Assembly (NCBI GenBank): GCA_044506885.1
Contig: JBIQKC010000002.1
Span: 1-64,000, forward strand
Direction of reading: 5' to 3'
Source: Croceibacterium_A sp044506885
GTDB taxonomy: Bacteria > Pseudomonadota > Alphaproteobacteria > Sphingomonadales > Sphingomonadaceae
DNA: 64,000 nt
Shown here: positions 40,677-49,350 of the stretch, in pieces
Numbering within the stretch: position 1 is the stretch's first letter
How the letters are laid out: every line of letters begins with the position of its first letter
Program-made: the position numbers and the translations under genes
The notes under the pieces: generated by a model
Told to the model about the DNA's origin: nothing
The model's input: the letters and a program-made list of their open reading frames with translations, nothing else
Database searches by the model: none

Positions 40677-41078
40677 TCACCCCTCTTCCCGCTCCCACTC
40701 CACCAGTTCCAGCCCTGGCACATCGCGGAAGTCGCGCCCGTTCAGCGTGACCAGCGTGAGGCCGTGCGCCAGCGCTGTCGCCGCAATCATGCGATCGGCG
40801 ATCTTGCGGCGGGAAAAACCCGCTTGCTCGACAATCGCTCCGTATATTCCGGCAATCTCGTTGGTGAGATCGAGTACGATGAATTCCCGCAGAAGGACAT
40901 CGACCGCCCGGCGACGCTTCTCGGCCAGAGCGGCATTGGCATATACACCGCCTTCCAGTTCGACGCGGGTAATTGCCGAAATCGCCGGGATTTGGTCGAG
41001 CGTCGTCAGCTTCGACCGGAACGTTCGGTCCCCGTCCCGAAGCTCAATGGCAATGCTGGTGTCGAGCAGATAAGCCAA
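40677..41078 (-). CDS. vapC: VapC-type PIN-domain toxin
   Basis: 133 residues. The PIN nuclease acidic residues are visible: Asp in LLDTSIAIEL, Glu in TRVELEGG, Asp in KIADRMIAATAL and Asp near LNGRDFRDVPG. VapC toxins cut tRNA or rRNA when freed from the antitoxin. No ATG fits; TTG at 41078 is the likely start, three bases after the antitoxin stop, so translation depends on the upstream gene. The pair lies between DUF2794 and gph on the minus strand. Confidence 0.9.
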   Translation of the reverse strand: MAYLLDTSIAIELRDGDRTFRSKLTTLDQIPAISAITRVELEGGVYANAALAEKRRRAVDVLLREFIVLDLTNEIAGIYGAIVEQAGFSRRKIADRMIAATALAHGLTLVTLNGRDFRDVPGLELVEWEREEG

Positions 41079-41081
41079 CGG

Positions 41082-41345
41082 TCAGTAAAGGCCGGGACGG
41101 TCGGGAAAGTCTATGGGTTCCCGCTTCTCGATCTCCCCGATGGGGCCGATGGCTTCCAGTTCTTCGATCAGTTTGCGCATCCGGTTCCTGACTTGCGTCG
41201 GATCACGCGCAAGGCGGATGGTCACCGTGTCCCCTGCTTTGTCCAGTTCCACCTCGACGCCTTCGGGGATGGCGAATCCTTTTGGCAGGCGCACAGCCAC
41301 ACTGTTGCCGGATTTGAAAGTCTTGGTGTGAACGGGCTTGTTCAT
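41082..41345 (-). CDS. vapB: VapB/AbrB-type antitoxin
   Basis: 87 residues. The N-terminus (HTKTFKSGNSVAVRLPKGFA) is a swapped-hairpin AbrB DNA-binding domain, and the C-terminal helix and acidic tail (IGEIEKREPIDFPDRPG) would wrap the toxin. It both neutralises VapC and binds the promoter. A perfect palindrome, GTATAT-ACCGG-ATATAC, lies nine bases upstream of the ATG and is the likely operator. The pair is a compact, self-regulated module. Confidence 0.9.
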   Translation of the reverse strand: MNKPVHTKTFKSGNSVAVRLPKGFAIPEGVEVELDKAGDTVTIRLARDPTQVRNRMRKLIEELEAIGPIGEIEKREPIDFPDRPGLY

Positions 41346-41353
41346 ACACCTCT

Positions 41354-41370
41354 GTATATACCGGATATAC
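41354..41370. promoter_or_regulatory. Predicted operator of vapBC
   Basis: GTATATACCGGATATAC has two perfect 6-bp arms around ACCGG. It overlaps AT-rich sequence suitable for a -10 region just before vapB. AbrB-type antitoxins bind such repeats. Confidence 0.6.
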
Positions 41371-41419
41371 GAACGAATAAAGGACTTTTCTGCATTTGCG
41401 CTCCTGTGGTTCGCACCGT

Positions 41420-42091
41420 TCACAGTCGCTCAAGCATCTCAACCAGCTCGCCGTAATGCCCTATGACCTCGTCCGCGCCGAGTTCGTCCGCCGGCACGTC
41501 GTTGTAGCCGAAGCTCAGCGCCACCACCGGCACGCCCGCATTGCGCGCTGCCAGCACGTCGAACGAGGAATCGCCCACCATCGCGAACGTCCCGCCACCG
41601 CATCGCCGGATTGCTTCCTCGATCATGTCCGGCGCGGGCTTCGAACGGCCTGGGCCAAGCGTGTCGCCGCCGATCACGCATTCGAAGCGCCCGGTCATGT
41701 CCAGCGCGTCGAGCAGCTTGCGCGAATAGGCTTCGATCTTGTTGGTCACCACCGCCAGCATACAGCCGCGCTCGGCCAGGGCGTCGAGCGCCGCCAGGCA
41801 GCCGGGGTAGGGCACGGTATTGTCGGCGATGTGCGCCTCGTAGTGCGCGAGCAGGGTGGCGTAAGCGGCCTCGAAGCTGTCGTCGGACGGCATGCCCCCG
41901 GTCAGTTCCAGCCCCCGCTCCAGCATCCGCCGCGCGCCGCCGCCGATCAGTTGCCGGGTGGCGTCTTCCGGGATCGCGTCGCGGCCCATCGAAATCAGCG
42001 CATGGTTGAGAGCGGGGGCGAGGTCGCGGTTGGAATCGACGAGAGTGCCGTCGAGATCGAACCCGACGATGCGGAACGGGAAATCGGTCAT
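41420..42091 (-). CDS. gph: Phosphoglycolate phosphatase (HAD hydrolase)
   Basis: 223 residues from the ATG at 42091. The HAD motifs are present: motif I FDLDGTLVDS, motif II AVVTNK, motif III lysine in RSKPAPDMI, and motif IV VGDSSFDVLAARNAG. The helical cap (LIGGGARRMLERGLE) is that of Gph, which removes phosphate from 2-phosphoglycolate, a product of DNA end repair, yielding glycolate. It is divergent from glmU, sharing a 60-base intergenic region. Confidence 0.9.
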   Translation of the reverse strand: MTDFPFRIVGFDLDGTLVDSNRDLAPALNHALISMGRDAIPEDATRQLIGGGARRMLERGLELTGGMPSDDSFEAAYATLLAHYEAHIADNTVPYPGCLAALDALAERGCMLAVVTNKIEAYSRKLLDALDMTGRFECVIGGDTLGPGRSKPAPDMIEEAIRRCGGGTFAMVGDSSFDVLAARNAGVPVVALSFGYNDVPADELGADEVIGHYGELVEMLERL

Positions 42092-42151
42092 GCGCGGGGC
42101 CTTGGGGCAGGCGTATGGAAACCGCAACCGAATGGTGGCATTGCCGCGTCC

Positions 42152-43516
42152 ATGAGTGAAACCGCCCGCCCGCTAGCCGCCGTCGTCCTCGCCGCAGGCA
42201 AGGGCACCCGTATGAAAAGCGCGACCCATAAGGTGCTCCATCCGGTGGCCGGGCGGCCGATGATAGAGCACCTGCTGGCGTCTCTCGCGGAGCTTGCGCC
42301 GCAACGGACGGTGGTCGTGGTCGGGGAATGGCGCGAGCAGCTCGAAGCGGCGTTGGCCGGCCGCGCCGACTTCGCGGTGCAGGAACAGCAGCTCGGCACC
42401 GGACACGCGGTCCGCCAGGCGCAAGCCGCGCTGGCGGGCTTCGACGGCGATGTGCTGGTGCTCTACGGCGATGTGCCTTTCATCGGCGCCGCCACGATGC
42501 GGGCGATGATCGAGCGGCTCCACGCCCCGGATGCGCCGGAGGTCGTCGTGCTTGGCTTCGAGCCGGAAGATCCGCTGCAATACGGCCGCGTGATCGTGGA
42601 TGGCGACCGGGTCATGTGGATGGTCGAGCACAAGGACGCGGACGAGAGTCAGCGTACCTGTCGGCTGTGCAACTCCGGACTCCTCGCGGCGCGGTCCGGA
42701 AGCCTGTTCGAACTGCTCGGCAAAGTCGGCAACGACAACAGCCAGGGCGAATACTACCTGCCCGACGCGGTCAACATCGCCGTCAGCGAGGGCCGCAACT
42801 GCGCGGTGATCGTTACCGCCGATCCGGACGAGGTGGCCGGCATCAATTCGCGCGCGGAGCTGGCGGCGGCCGAGGCGCGATGGCAGGCATCACGCCGCGC
42901 CAGGGCGATGGCCGATGGGGCGACGCTGGTGGCGCCGGAAACGGTGTTCTTCAGCTGGGACACTTCGCTCGGCCGCGATGTCGTCGTCGAACCGAACGTG
43001 GTCTTCGGTCCGGGAGTGGACATCGCCGATGGGGTGACGGTTCACGCCTTTTCCCACCTCGAAGGGGCGGCGCTGGGCAGCGGCTCCTCGGTCGGCCCCT
43101 TTGCTCGCCTGCGTCCGGGCGCCGTGCTTGAGGAAGGGGCGAAGGTCGGCAATTTCGTGGAGATCAAGAACGCCATGCTCGGCGCGGGGGCCAAGGCCAA
43201 TCACCTGACATATCTCGGCGACGCCACGGTCGGCGCAGAGGCCAACATCGGCGCCGGCACCATTACCTGCAATTACGACGGATACTTCAAGCACCGCACC
43301 GAGATCGGCCCGCGCGCCTTCATCGGCTCCAACAGCGCGCTGATTGCCCCGGTCCGCGTGGGGGCCGACGCGATCGTCGCCGCCGGCAGCGCAGTCAGCC
43401 GCGACGTCGCCGACGGAGAACTGCGCATGGTCCGCGCCGAGCAACTGGTGAAGCCGGGCTGGGCCGACCGCTTCCATGACGCGATGAAGAAGAAAAAGGC
43501 GGAGGCGAAGCGCTGA
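42152..43516 (+). CDS. glmU: Bifunctional GlmU (GlcNAc-1-P uridyltransferase and GlcN-1-P acetyltransferase)
   Basis: 454 residues. The N-terminal pyrophosphorylase domain has VVLAAGKGTRMKSATHKVLH and VLYGDVPFIG; the C-terminal left-handed beta-helix has the acetyltransferase residues in VGNFVEIKNAMLGAGAKANH and NIGAGTITCNYDGY. It makes UDP-GlcNAc for peptidoglycan and LPS. The start is the ATG at 42152. Its partner glmS lies 0.8 kb downstream, with a toxin-antitoxin pair between the two. Confidence 0.96.
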   Translation: MSETARPLAAVVLAAGKGTRMKSATHKVLHPVAGRPMIEHLLASLAELAPQRTVVVVGEWREQLEAALAGRADFAVQEQQLGTGHAVRQAQAALAGFDGDVLVLYGDVPFIGAATMRAMIERLHAPDAPEVVVLGFEPEDPLQYGRVIVDGDRVMWMVEHKDADESQRTCRLCNSGLLAARSGSLFELLGKVGNDNSQGEYYLPDAVNIAVSEGRNCAVIVTADPDEVAGINSRAELAAAEARWQASRRARAMADGATLVAPETVFFSWDTSLGRDVVVEPNVVFGPGVDIADGVTVHAFSHLEGAALGSGSSVGPFARLRPGAVLEEGAKVGNFVEIKNAMLGAGAKANHLTYLGDATVGAEANIGAGTITCNYDGYFKHRTEIGPRAFIGSNSALIAPVRVGADAIVAAGSAVSRDVADGELRMVRAEQLVKPGWADRFHDAMKKKKAEAKR

Positions 43517-43525
43517 CGGCTTGAT

Positions 43526-43548
43526 TTGATATCATGATATGATATCAA
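43526..43548. promoter_or_regulatory. Predicted operator of the RHH/PIN toxin-antitoxin pair
   Basis: TTGATATCA and TGATATCAA are perfect inverted arms separated by TGATA, nine bases before the antitoxin ATG and ten after the glmU stop. The AT-rich sequence contrasts with the surrounding GC. Ribbon-helix-helix antitoxins bind repeats of this form. Confidence 0.65.
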
Positions 43549-43557
43549 TATATCACT

Positions 43558-43923
43558 ATGACCCGGATCCTGGCAGACTTGCCCGATGACGACATCAGAT
43601 GGCTCGATCGCGTGGCGGAAGAGCAGGGCAAGTCGCGGGCTTCGGTACTGCGTGAGGCCGTGGCGGCCTATCGGGCGGACGCGCCCCAGGATTGGCTGGA
43701 GATCGGGTTCGGCGCGTGGAAGGGACGTACAGACATTGGCGATGCGGTAGAGTGGCAGCGGCGAGAGCGCGCCTCCTGGACCCGCCCGTGGGACGACGAT
43801 TACGAAGAAGTCAGGGCCGAGTTTCCAGACCTGTTCGATGAAGAGGACGACCGCCAAAGGCAAATCTATCTCGATATGCTGGCCGGAAAGTACCCAACGC
43901 CCAAGAAGTCCCAAGCCAAGTGA
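43558..43923 (+). CDS. Ribbon-helix-helix antitoxin
   Basis: 121 residues. The start (TRILADLPDDDIRWLDRVAE, then GKSRASVLREAVAAY) is a ribbon-helix-helix DNA-binding domain of the CopG type. The remaining 80 residues are acidic with tryptophans (WLEIGFGAWKGRTDIGD, WDDDYEEVRAEFPDLF) and would bind the toxin. It is longer than most RHH antitoxins, so the C-terminal part may do more than neutralise. The stop overlaps the toxin start as GTGA. An excellent palindromic operator precedes it. Confidence 0.87.
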   Translation: MTRILADLPDDDIRWLDRVAEEQGKSRASVLREAVAAYRADAPQDWLEIGFGAWKGRTDIGDAVEWQRRERASWTRPWDDDYEEVRAEFPDLFDEEDDRQRQIYLDMLAGKYPTPKKSQAK

Positions 43924-44300
43924 GCGGATTTTCCTTCGATGCCAATATCGTAGTCGATGCGCTCGCTGGCTATGAGCTGGCGCGTTCGGAAATCCGCCGC
44001 GCGACCGAAGGAGGCGCGCGCGCCTGGGTCAGCAGAATGGTTTGGGTTGAAGTGTTGTCCAAAGGAGCGGGGGAGCCGCTTCGGCGGGCGCAAGTTCTGC
44101 TTTCCGGCTTCGGCGTGGATGAAATCGACGCCGAAATTGCCGATCGCGCCGCGAGCCTTCGTCGTGACAGGCCGGGATTGAAATCGCCAGACGCGATAAT
44201 CCTCGCAACAGCCATGTTGCGTGGCCGCGTCCTCGTGACCCGGAACACCAAGGATTTTCCCGCGCAGATGCCGGGCGTCCGCATCCCCTACGTACTCTAG
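43920..44300 (+). CDS. PIN-domain toxin
   Basis: 126 residues, starting at GTG inside the antitoxin stop. The PIN acidic residues are present: Asp in FDANIVVDAL, Glu in VWVEVLSKG, Asp in KSPDAIILATAM and Asp in TRNTKDFP. It is predicted to be a metal-dependent RNase, held in check by the RHH protein. It ends 10 bases before glmS, so read-through from this module would reach glmS. Confidence 0.88.
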   Translation: MSGFSFDANIVVDALAGYELARSEIRRATEGGARAWVSRMVWVEVLSKGAGEPLRRAQVLLSGFGVDEIDAEIADRAASLRRDRPGLKSPDAIILATAMLRGRVLVTRNTKDFPAQMPGVRIPYVL

Positions 44301-44310
44301 GAGCCCAGAT

Positions 44311-46134
44311 ATGTGCGGCATCATCGGCATCGTCGGCAAGCAACCCGTGGCGGAGCGCCTGGTCGAAGGGCTGCGGCGGATGGAATATCGCGGTTACGAC
44401 AGCGCCGGCGTTTGCACCCTGCACGAAGGCGAACTGGTCCGCCGCCGCGCGCCGGGCAAGTTGCTCAACCTCGTCGCCGAGCTGGAACGGAATCCCGCTC
44501 CGGGAGAAGTCGGGATCGCACACACCCGCTGGGCGACGCATGGCGCGCCGACTGCGCACAACGCACATCCCCATGCGACATCGGAAGTGGCGCTGGTCCA
44601 CAACGGCATCATCGAGAATTTCAAGCCGCTGCGCGACGAACTGATCGCGCGCGGCCGCACCTTCGAAAGCGAAACCGATACCGAGATCGTCGCTCACCTG
44701 ATTTCGGAACGGGTCGAGGCAGGCGCGTCGCCGGAGGATGCCGTGCGGGCCGTTCTGCCAAGTCTGCGGGGAGCGTTCGCGCTGGCGATCGCTTTCCGGA
44801 CCCATCCGGACATGCTGATCGGGGCCCGGCTCGGTTCCCCGCTGGTGCTCGGCTATGGCGAGGGCGAGATGTATCTCGGCTCGGACGCACTCGCGCTCGC
44901 GCCGCTGACCCAGAAGATCGCTTATCTCGAAGAAGGCGACTGGGTCGTCGTCACGCGCGAACGCGCACAAATCTTCGACAAGGATAACAATCCGGTAGAG
45001 CGCGAAGTTACCACCTCGGGCGCATCCGCTGCGGCGATCGAGAAGGGCAATTACCGCCACTTCATGCAGAAGGAGATTTTCGAACAGCCGACCGTGGTCG
45101 CGCAGACCCTGCGCAGCTATCTGCGGCCCGTTGAGCAGCAGGTCGCGCTGCCGCAGATGGATTTCGACATCTCGGCCATCGAGCGCGTCACCATCGTCGC
45201 TTGCGGCACCAGCTATTATGCCGGGATGGTCGCCAAATACTGGTTTGAACAATTCGCGCGCGTGCCGGTGGACATCGATTTCGCCAGCGAGTTCCGGTAT
45301 CGCGATCCGGTGCTGCGCCCCGGTGGGCTGGCGCTGTTTATCTCGCAGAGCGGTGAGACGGCGGATACGCTTGCGGCGCTCCGACACTGCAAGGCGGCGG
45401 GGCAGGTGATCGCCGTGGTGGTCAATGTCCCGACCAGTTCGATGGCGCGCGAGGCGGACCTGCTGCTGCCCACGCACGCGGGGCCGGAGATCGGCGTCGC
45501 CTCGACCAAGGCGTTCACCTGCCAGCTCGCGGTGCTGGCGGCGCTCGCCGCCCACCTCGCGGTCCGGAAAAGCAGGATCGATCGCGACGAAGAGGCGGCG
45601 ATCGTCCGCCATCTGCTCGAAGCGCCGGCCGCGCTCAATGCCGCGCTCGATCACGACGAGGAAATCGCCGCCATGGCGCCGCTCATCGCGCCGGCTCGCG
45701 ACGTGCTTTACCTGGGGCGCGGGGCGGACTTTCCGCTCGCACTGGAGGGTGCTCTCAAGCTTAAGGAAATCAGTTATATACATGCCGAAGGTTATGCTTC
45801 GGGTGAAATGAAGCACGGTCCCATCGCGCTGATCGACGAATCGGTTCCGGTAATCGTACTCGCGCCCTCGGGTCCGTTGTTCGAGAAGACCGTCTCGAAC
45901 ATGGAGGAAGTGCGCGCTCGCGGCGGGAAAGTGGTGTTCATTTCCGACCGCGAAGGGCTCGACGCGGCGGGCGAGGATTGCCTCGCCACGATCGAGATGC
46001 CGCGCGTGCACCCGTTGATCGCGCCGTTGGTCTATGCGGTGCCGGTGCAGTTGCTGGCCTATCATACCGCCTGCGTGAAGGGCACCGATGTCGATCAGCC
46101 GCGCAACCTGGCGAAGTCCGTAACCGTGGAATAG
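44311..46134 (+). CDS. glmS: Glutamine-fructose-6-phosphate aminotransferase
   Basis: 607 residues, the normal length. GlmS makes glucosamine-6-phosphate, the first committed step to UDP-GlcNAc. The N-terminal nucleophile cysteine is Cys2 in CGIIGIVG, the glutaminase domain continues to about residue 235, and two SIS domains follow (VACGTSYYAG, LFISQSGETADTLAAL, KHGPIALIDES). The end AKSVTVE is diagnostic. AGGAG precedes the ATG. No ribozyme-like sequence is visible upstream, and only 10 bases separate it from the toxin gene. Confidence 0.97.
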   Translation: MCGIIGIVGKQPVAERLVEGLRRMEYRGYDSAGVCTLHEGELVRRRAPGKLLNLVAELERNPAPGEVGIAHTRWATHGAPTAHNAHPHATSEVALVHNGIIENFKPLRDELIARGRTFESETDTEIVAHLISERVEAGASPEDAVRAVLPSLRGAFALAIAFRTHPDMLIGARLGSPLVLGYGEGEMYLGSDALALAPLTQKIAYLEEGDWVVVTRERAQIFDKDNNPVEREVTTSGASAAAIEKGNYRHFMQKEIFEQPTVVAQTLRSYLRPVEQQVALPQMDFDISAIERVTIVACGTSYYAGMVAKYWFEQFARVPVDIDFASEFRYRDPVLRPGGLALFISQSGETADTLAALRHCKAAGQVIAVVVNVPTSSMAREADLLLPTHAGPEIGVASTKAFTCQLAVLAALAAHLAVRKSRIDRDEEAAIVRHLLEAPAALNAALDHDEEIAAMAPLIAPARDVLYLGRGADFPLALEGALKLKEISYIHAEGYASGEMKHGPIALIDESVPVIVLAPSGPLFEKTVSNMEEVRARGGKVVFISDREGLDAAGEDCLATIEMPRVHPLIAPLVYAVPVQLLAYHTACVKGTDVDQPRNLAKSVTVE

Positions 46135-46200
46135 GCCGGCCCGAACCGATATTCCGCAAGCTTTACCGCGCTATAACCTTTGTCGCGCTACGCCGCGCGC

Positions 46201-48555
46201 GTGACGGGCGAACATTCCAGTCTGCCGACCTTGCCGCTGCGCCTTTCGGCGTTGCAGATTCTCGGCCTGCGCGATCCGCCCGACGGCGATTGGTCGCGCC
46301 TGCGGGCGCTGCAATACTCCGAGATACGCAAGGTCTGTCTTTCCCGGATCGTGTCGCATAGCCTTGCCGCCACGATGGCTGTCCTGCTGTTCGCGGACAG
46401 CGTTCCGGGATGGGTGCTGGGGACCTGGATACTGCTCCTCGTCGCGGCCGTCTGGAACACGACGCGGATCGATCGCAGCTTTGTCGACATCGATCGCCGT
46501 TCGGTGACCAGACAGGAATACAACAGGCAATTGCTGGGCGTCGTGGGCACCGCGGTCGTCTGGTCGTTCGCGCTGGCCGTGTTCGTGCCGATGGGATCGC
46601 GGGCCGATCATTTTGCGCTCTGGGCGCTGGTCGCCATGCTCATCGCCGGGGCGGCGTCGCTGCTTCCCGCTGCGCCGATCGCGCGGGTAACGTTCGCGCT
46701 GATTACCGGGGGGACGGCGGTCGCCGCCTTCATCGCATGGAACGAATACGCCTTCGCCGCGGTCACCTCGGCGTTCATCGTCGTCGCCATTTCCGCGACG
46801 ATCGATTCGGCGCGAACCTATCTTTCGGCGCGCATCGCCGAAGCCGGTGTTGCCGAAAAGGACGAGGTCGTCTCGCTGCTGCTGCGCGAGTTCGAGGAGA
46901 ACGAGGCTGACTGGCTGTGGCAGATCGACACCAACCGGCGCGTGCGCGCGGCCAGTCCGCGTTTTGCCTATGCTCTGGGCAAGGAAGCGGCCGCCATCGA
47001 AGGGCAATCCTTCATCCAGCTCGTTGCCGGCAGTTCGTGGGACAACGGCCAGTTCCCGCCAAGCCTTCACGACCTTGCCGAGCGGTTCAAGCGGCGCGAA
47101 AGCTTCTCCAACCTGCTGGTGCAGGTCGAGGTCGCCGCGGGGCGCCGCTGGTGGGAGCTTTCGGGCACGCCGATGCTCGACGACGACGGCAATTACCTCG
47201 GCTTCCGCGGCGTCGGCTCGGACGTGACCGAGCAGCGCGAATCCGACGAGAAGATCGCCTATCTGGCGCGCTACGATACGCTCACCGGGTTGCCCAACAG
47301 GCTGATGCTGACCGAAGCGCTGGGCGAGGCGATGCGCTATGCCGAGCAATGGAGGACGCGCTGCGCATTCCTGATGATCGACCTCGACCGGTTCAAGTCG
47401 GTCAACGATTCGCTCGGACATCAGGTGGGCGACCGGCTGCTGGCGCAAGTGTCGGAGCGGCTGCGCAGGGTTATCGGTGAGAACGAGCGCTGTGGCCGGC
47501 TCGGCGGCGACGAGTTCGCGATCGTCATCCGCGACGCTTCCGCGCCGGGCTGCGTCGAACGGGTTGCCGATGCGGTAATCGACGCGCTGGCGCAGCCTTA
47601 CGCGGTCGACCATCACACTCTCTATGTCGGCGCCAGCGTCGGCTCGGCGATCGGCCCGCGCGACGGGGATACGGTCGAGACGCTGATGCGCAACGCCGAC
47701 CTCGCCCTCTACCGCGCCAAGGACGAGGGCGGCGGCGAGCACTGCCGCTACGAACCCGCGCTCCACGCCGATGCGGAGGAGCGCCGCAAGCTGGAGCAGT
47801 CGCTGCGGCAGGCGATCGGCAAGGAGGAACTGAGACTCAACTTTCAGCCGGTCGTCGATGCGCGGGAAGAGAGCGTGGTCAGCTTCGAGGCGCTGCTGCG
47901 CTGGCACAGCGCCGAGCACGGCTTCGTCAGCCCAGGCAAGTTCATCCCCCTGGCCGAGGATACCCGGCTGATCGTGCCGATCGGCGAATGGGTGCTGCGC
48001 GAGGCGTGCCGGCAGGCGGCGCATTGGCCGGGGAACGTCAAGGTGGCGGTAAACGTCTCGGGCGAGCAATTGCTTGAGCCGGGGTTCTCGAACAGCGTGG
48101 TGCGCGCGCTGGCCGACAGCCGGCTTCCGGCGCGCCGGCTGGAGATCGAGGTCACCGAGAGCATCTTCGTCCGCGACGGGCGCACCGCGCGGCAGACGCT
48201 CGAAGAAATCATGGCGCTCGGCTGCTCGATCGCGCTCGACGACTTCGGCACCGGGTACTCCTCGCTCGGGTACCTGAGGACGCTGCACTTCTCGACCATC
48301 AAGGTCGATCGCAGCTTCGTCCAGGGCGCGGCGCAAGGGAGCCGCGAGAGCCTGGCGATCATCCGCGCCGTGGTGGCGATGGCGCAGAGCCTCGACATGA
48401 CCACCACCGCCGAGGGCGCGGAGACCGAGGACGAGGTCAAGCTGATCCGCGAACTCGGCTGCAACAAGATCCAGGGCTACTATTTCGGCCGGCCGATGGA
48501 GCCCGCCGAAGCGCTCAAGCTCGCCTGCCGCAGCGACCGGACTGCCGTCGCGTAG
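46201..48555 (+). CDS. GGDEF-EAL cyclic di-GMP protein with membrane domain and PAS
   Basis: About 784 residues. The N-terminal 190 residues contain roughly five membrane helices, then a PAS domain (about 225-345), GGDEF (core LGGDEFAIV at 434-442) and EAL (FEALLRW at 562-568). The diguanylate cyclase site has GGDEF intact but no RxxD inhibitory site. The phosphodiesterase side has EALLR, NVSG, EVTES, DDFGTGYSSLGYL, KVDRSF and QGYYFGRP, so it looks catalytically complete. It could make and break c-di-GMP according to a signal sensed in the membrane or PAS. No ATG fits; GTG at 46201 is chosen, but a TTG 21 bases earlier is possible. Confidence 0.9.
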   Translation: MTGEHSSLPTLPLRLSALQILGLRDPPDGDWSRLRALQYSEIRKVCLSRIVSHSLAATMAVLLFADSVPGWVLGTWILLLVAAVWNTTRIDRSFVDIDRRSVTRQEYNRQLLGVVGTAVVWSFALAVFVPMGSRADHFALWALVAMLIAGAASLLPAAPIARVTFALITGGTAVAAFIAWNEYAFAAVTSAFIVVAISATIDSARTYLSARIAEAGVAEKDEVVSLLLREFEENEADWLWQIDTNRRVRAASPRFAYALGKEAAAIEGQSFIQLVAGSSWDNGQFPPSLHDLAERFKRRESFSNLLVQVEVAAGRRWWELSGTPMLDDDGNYLGFRGVGSDVTEQRESDEKIAYLARYDTLTGLPNRLMLTEALGEAMRYAEQWRTRCAFLMIDLDRFKSVNDSLGHQVGDRLLAQVSERLRRVIGENERCGRLGGDEFAIVIRDASAPGCVERVADAVIDALAQPYAVDHHTLYVGASVGSAIGPRDGDTVETLMRNADLALYRAKDEGGGEHCRYEPALHADAEERRKLEQSLRQAIGKEELRLNFQPVVDAREESVVSFEALLRWHSAEHGFVSPGKFIPLAEDTRLIVPIGEWVLREACRQAAHWPGNVKVAVNVSGEQLLEPGFSNSVVRALADSRLPARRLEIEVTESIFVRDGRTARQTLEEIMALGCSIALDDFGTGYSSLGYLRTLHFSTIKVDRSFVQGAAQGSRESLAIIRAVVAMAQSLDMTTTAEGAETEDEVKLIRELGCNKIQGYYFGRPMEPAEALKLACRSDRTAVA

Positions 48556-48583
48556 TTTGTGGGGCGCCCTCAGGCGCCGGGCG

Positions 48584-48668
48584 CGGTCCGCTGGTCGCGG
48601 ACCGGGCCAGAGCTGGCCGGACCAGAGCTGACCGGCCCACCCCCGGCTTCTCCCGCAAGCGGGAGGGG
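48584..48668. repeat. Cluster of palindromes between the GGDEF-EAL gene and purQ
   Basis: CGGTCCGC/GCGGACCG (48584-48604) is followed by GGCCAG/CTGGCC and a related repeat, then CTCCCGCAAGCGGGAG near 48651, the same core as between purM and purN. The two neighbouring genes are convergent, so these hairpins may end transcription from both sides. Confidence 0.65.
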
Positions 48669-48672
48669 AGGG

Positions 48673-49350
48673 TTACGCCGCCACCAACCCCCTCACCGCG
48701 CTTTCGAACAGGGCGCGGCCGTCGCTGCCGCCGTGGGCCCGTTCGATGGCGCGTTCGGGATGGGGCATCATGCCGAGCACGTTGCCGGCCTGGTTCAGCA
48801 CCCCGGCGATGCGGCGCTGCGAGCCGTTGACTTCCTGGGCATAACGGAAGGCCACCCGGCCTTCGCCCTCCAGCCGGTCGAGCGTCGCTTCGTCGGCGAA
48901 ATAGTTGCCCTCGTGATGCGCCACCGGCAGGCCGATCCGCTGTCCGGCCTCGTACCCGGCGGTGAACAGCGACTGGCTGTTTTCGACGATCAGCGGCGCG
49001 ACGCGGCAGGTGAACGTGAGCTGGGCATTGCGCATCAGCGCGCCCGGCAGCAGGCCGGCTTCGGTCAGCACCTGGAAGCCGTTGCACACGCCGAGCACCG
49101 GCACCCCGCGGCCCGCCTGCTCCACCACCGCGCGCATGATGGGGGAACGCGAGGCGATCGCGCCGCAGCGCAGGTAGTCGCCATAGGAAAAGCCGCCCGG
49201 AACGGCGATGAAATCGAGCGCATCCGGAAGCTCCGAATCACCATGCCACACGCGCAGCGCCGGAGCGCCCGAAACGGCCTCCAGCGCCACCGCCATGTCG
49301 CGGTCGCAGTTGGAACCGGGAAAGGTGATGACCGCGCCGCGGAAGGCCAT
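48673..49350 (-). CDS. purQ: Phosphoribosylformylglycinamidine synthase, glutaminase subunit
   Basis: 225 residues. PurQ releases ammonia from glutamine for the PurL subunit of FGAM synthase. The class I amidotransferase nucleophile lies in GVCNGFQVL, and the catalytic His-Glu in MPHPERAIE. The start AVITFPGSNCDRDMA is typical. The ATG overlaps the purS stop by one base (TGATG). The large PurL subunit is not in the window. Confidence 0.96.
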   Translation of the reverse strand: MAFRGAVITFPGSNCDRDMAVALEAVSGAPALRVWHGDSELPDALDFIAVPGGFSYGDYLRCGAIASRSPIMRAVVEQAGRGVPVLGVCNGFQVLTEAGLLPGALMRNAQLTFTCRVAPLIVENSQSLFTAGYEAGQRIGLPVAHHEGNYFADEATLDRLEGEGRVAFRYAQEVNGSQRRIAGVLNQAGNVLGMMPHPERAIERAHGGSDGRALFESAVRGLVAA

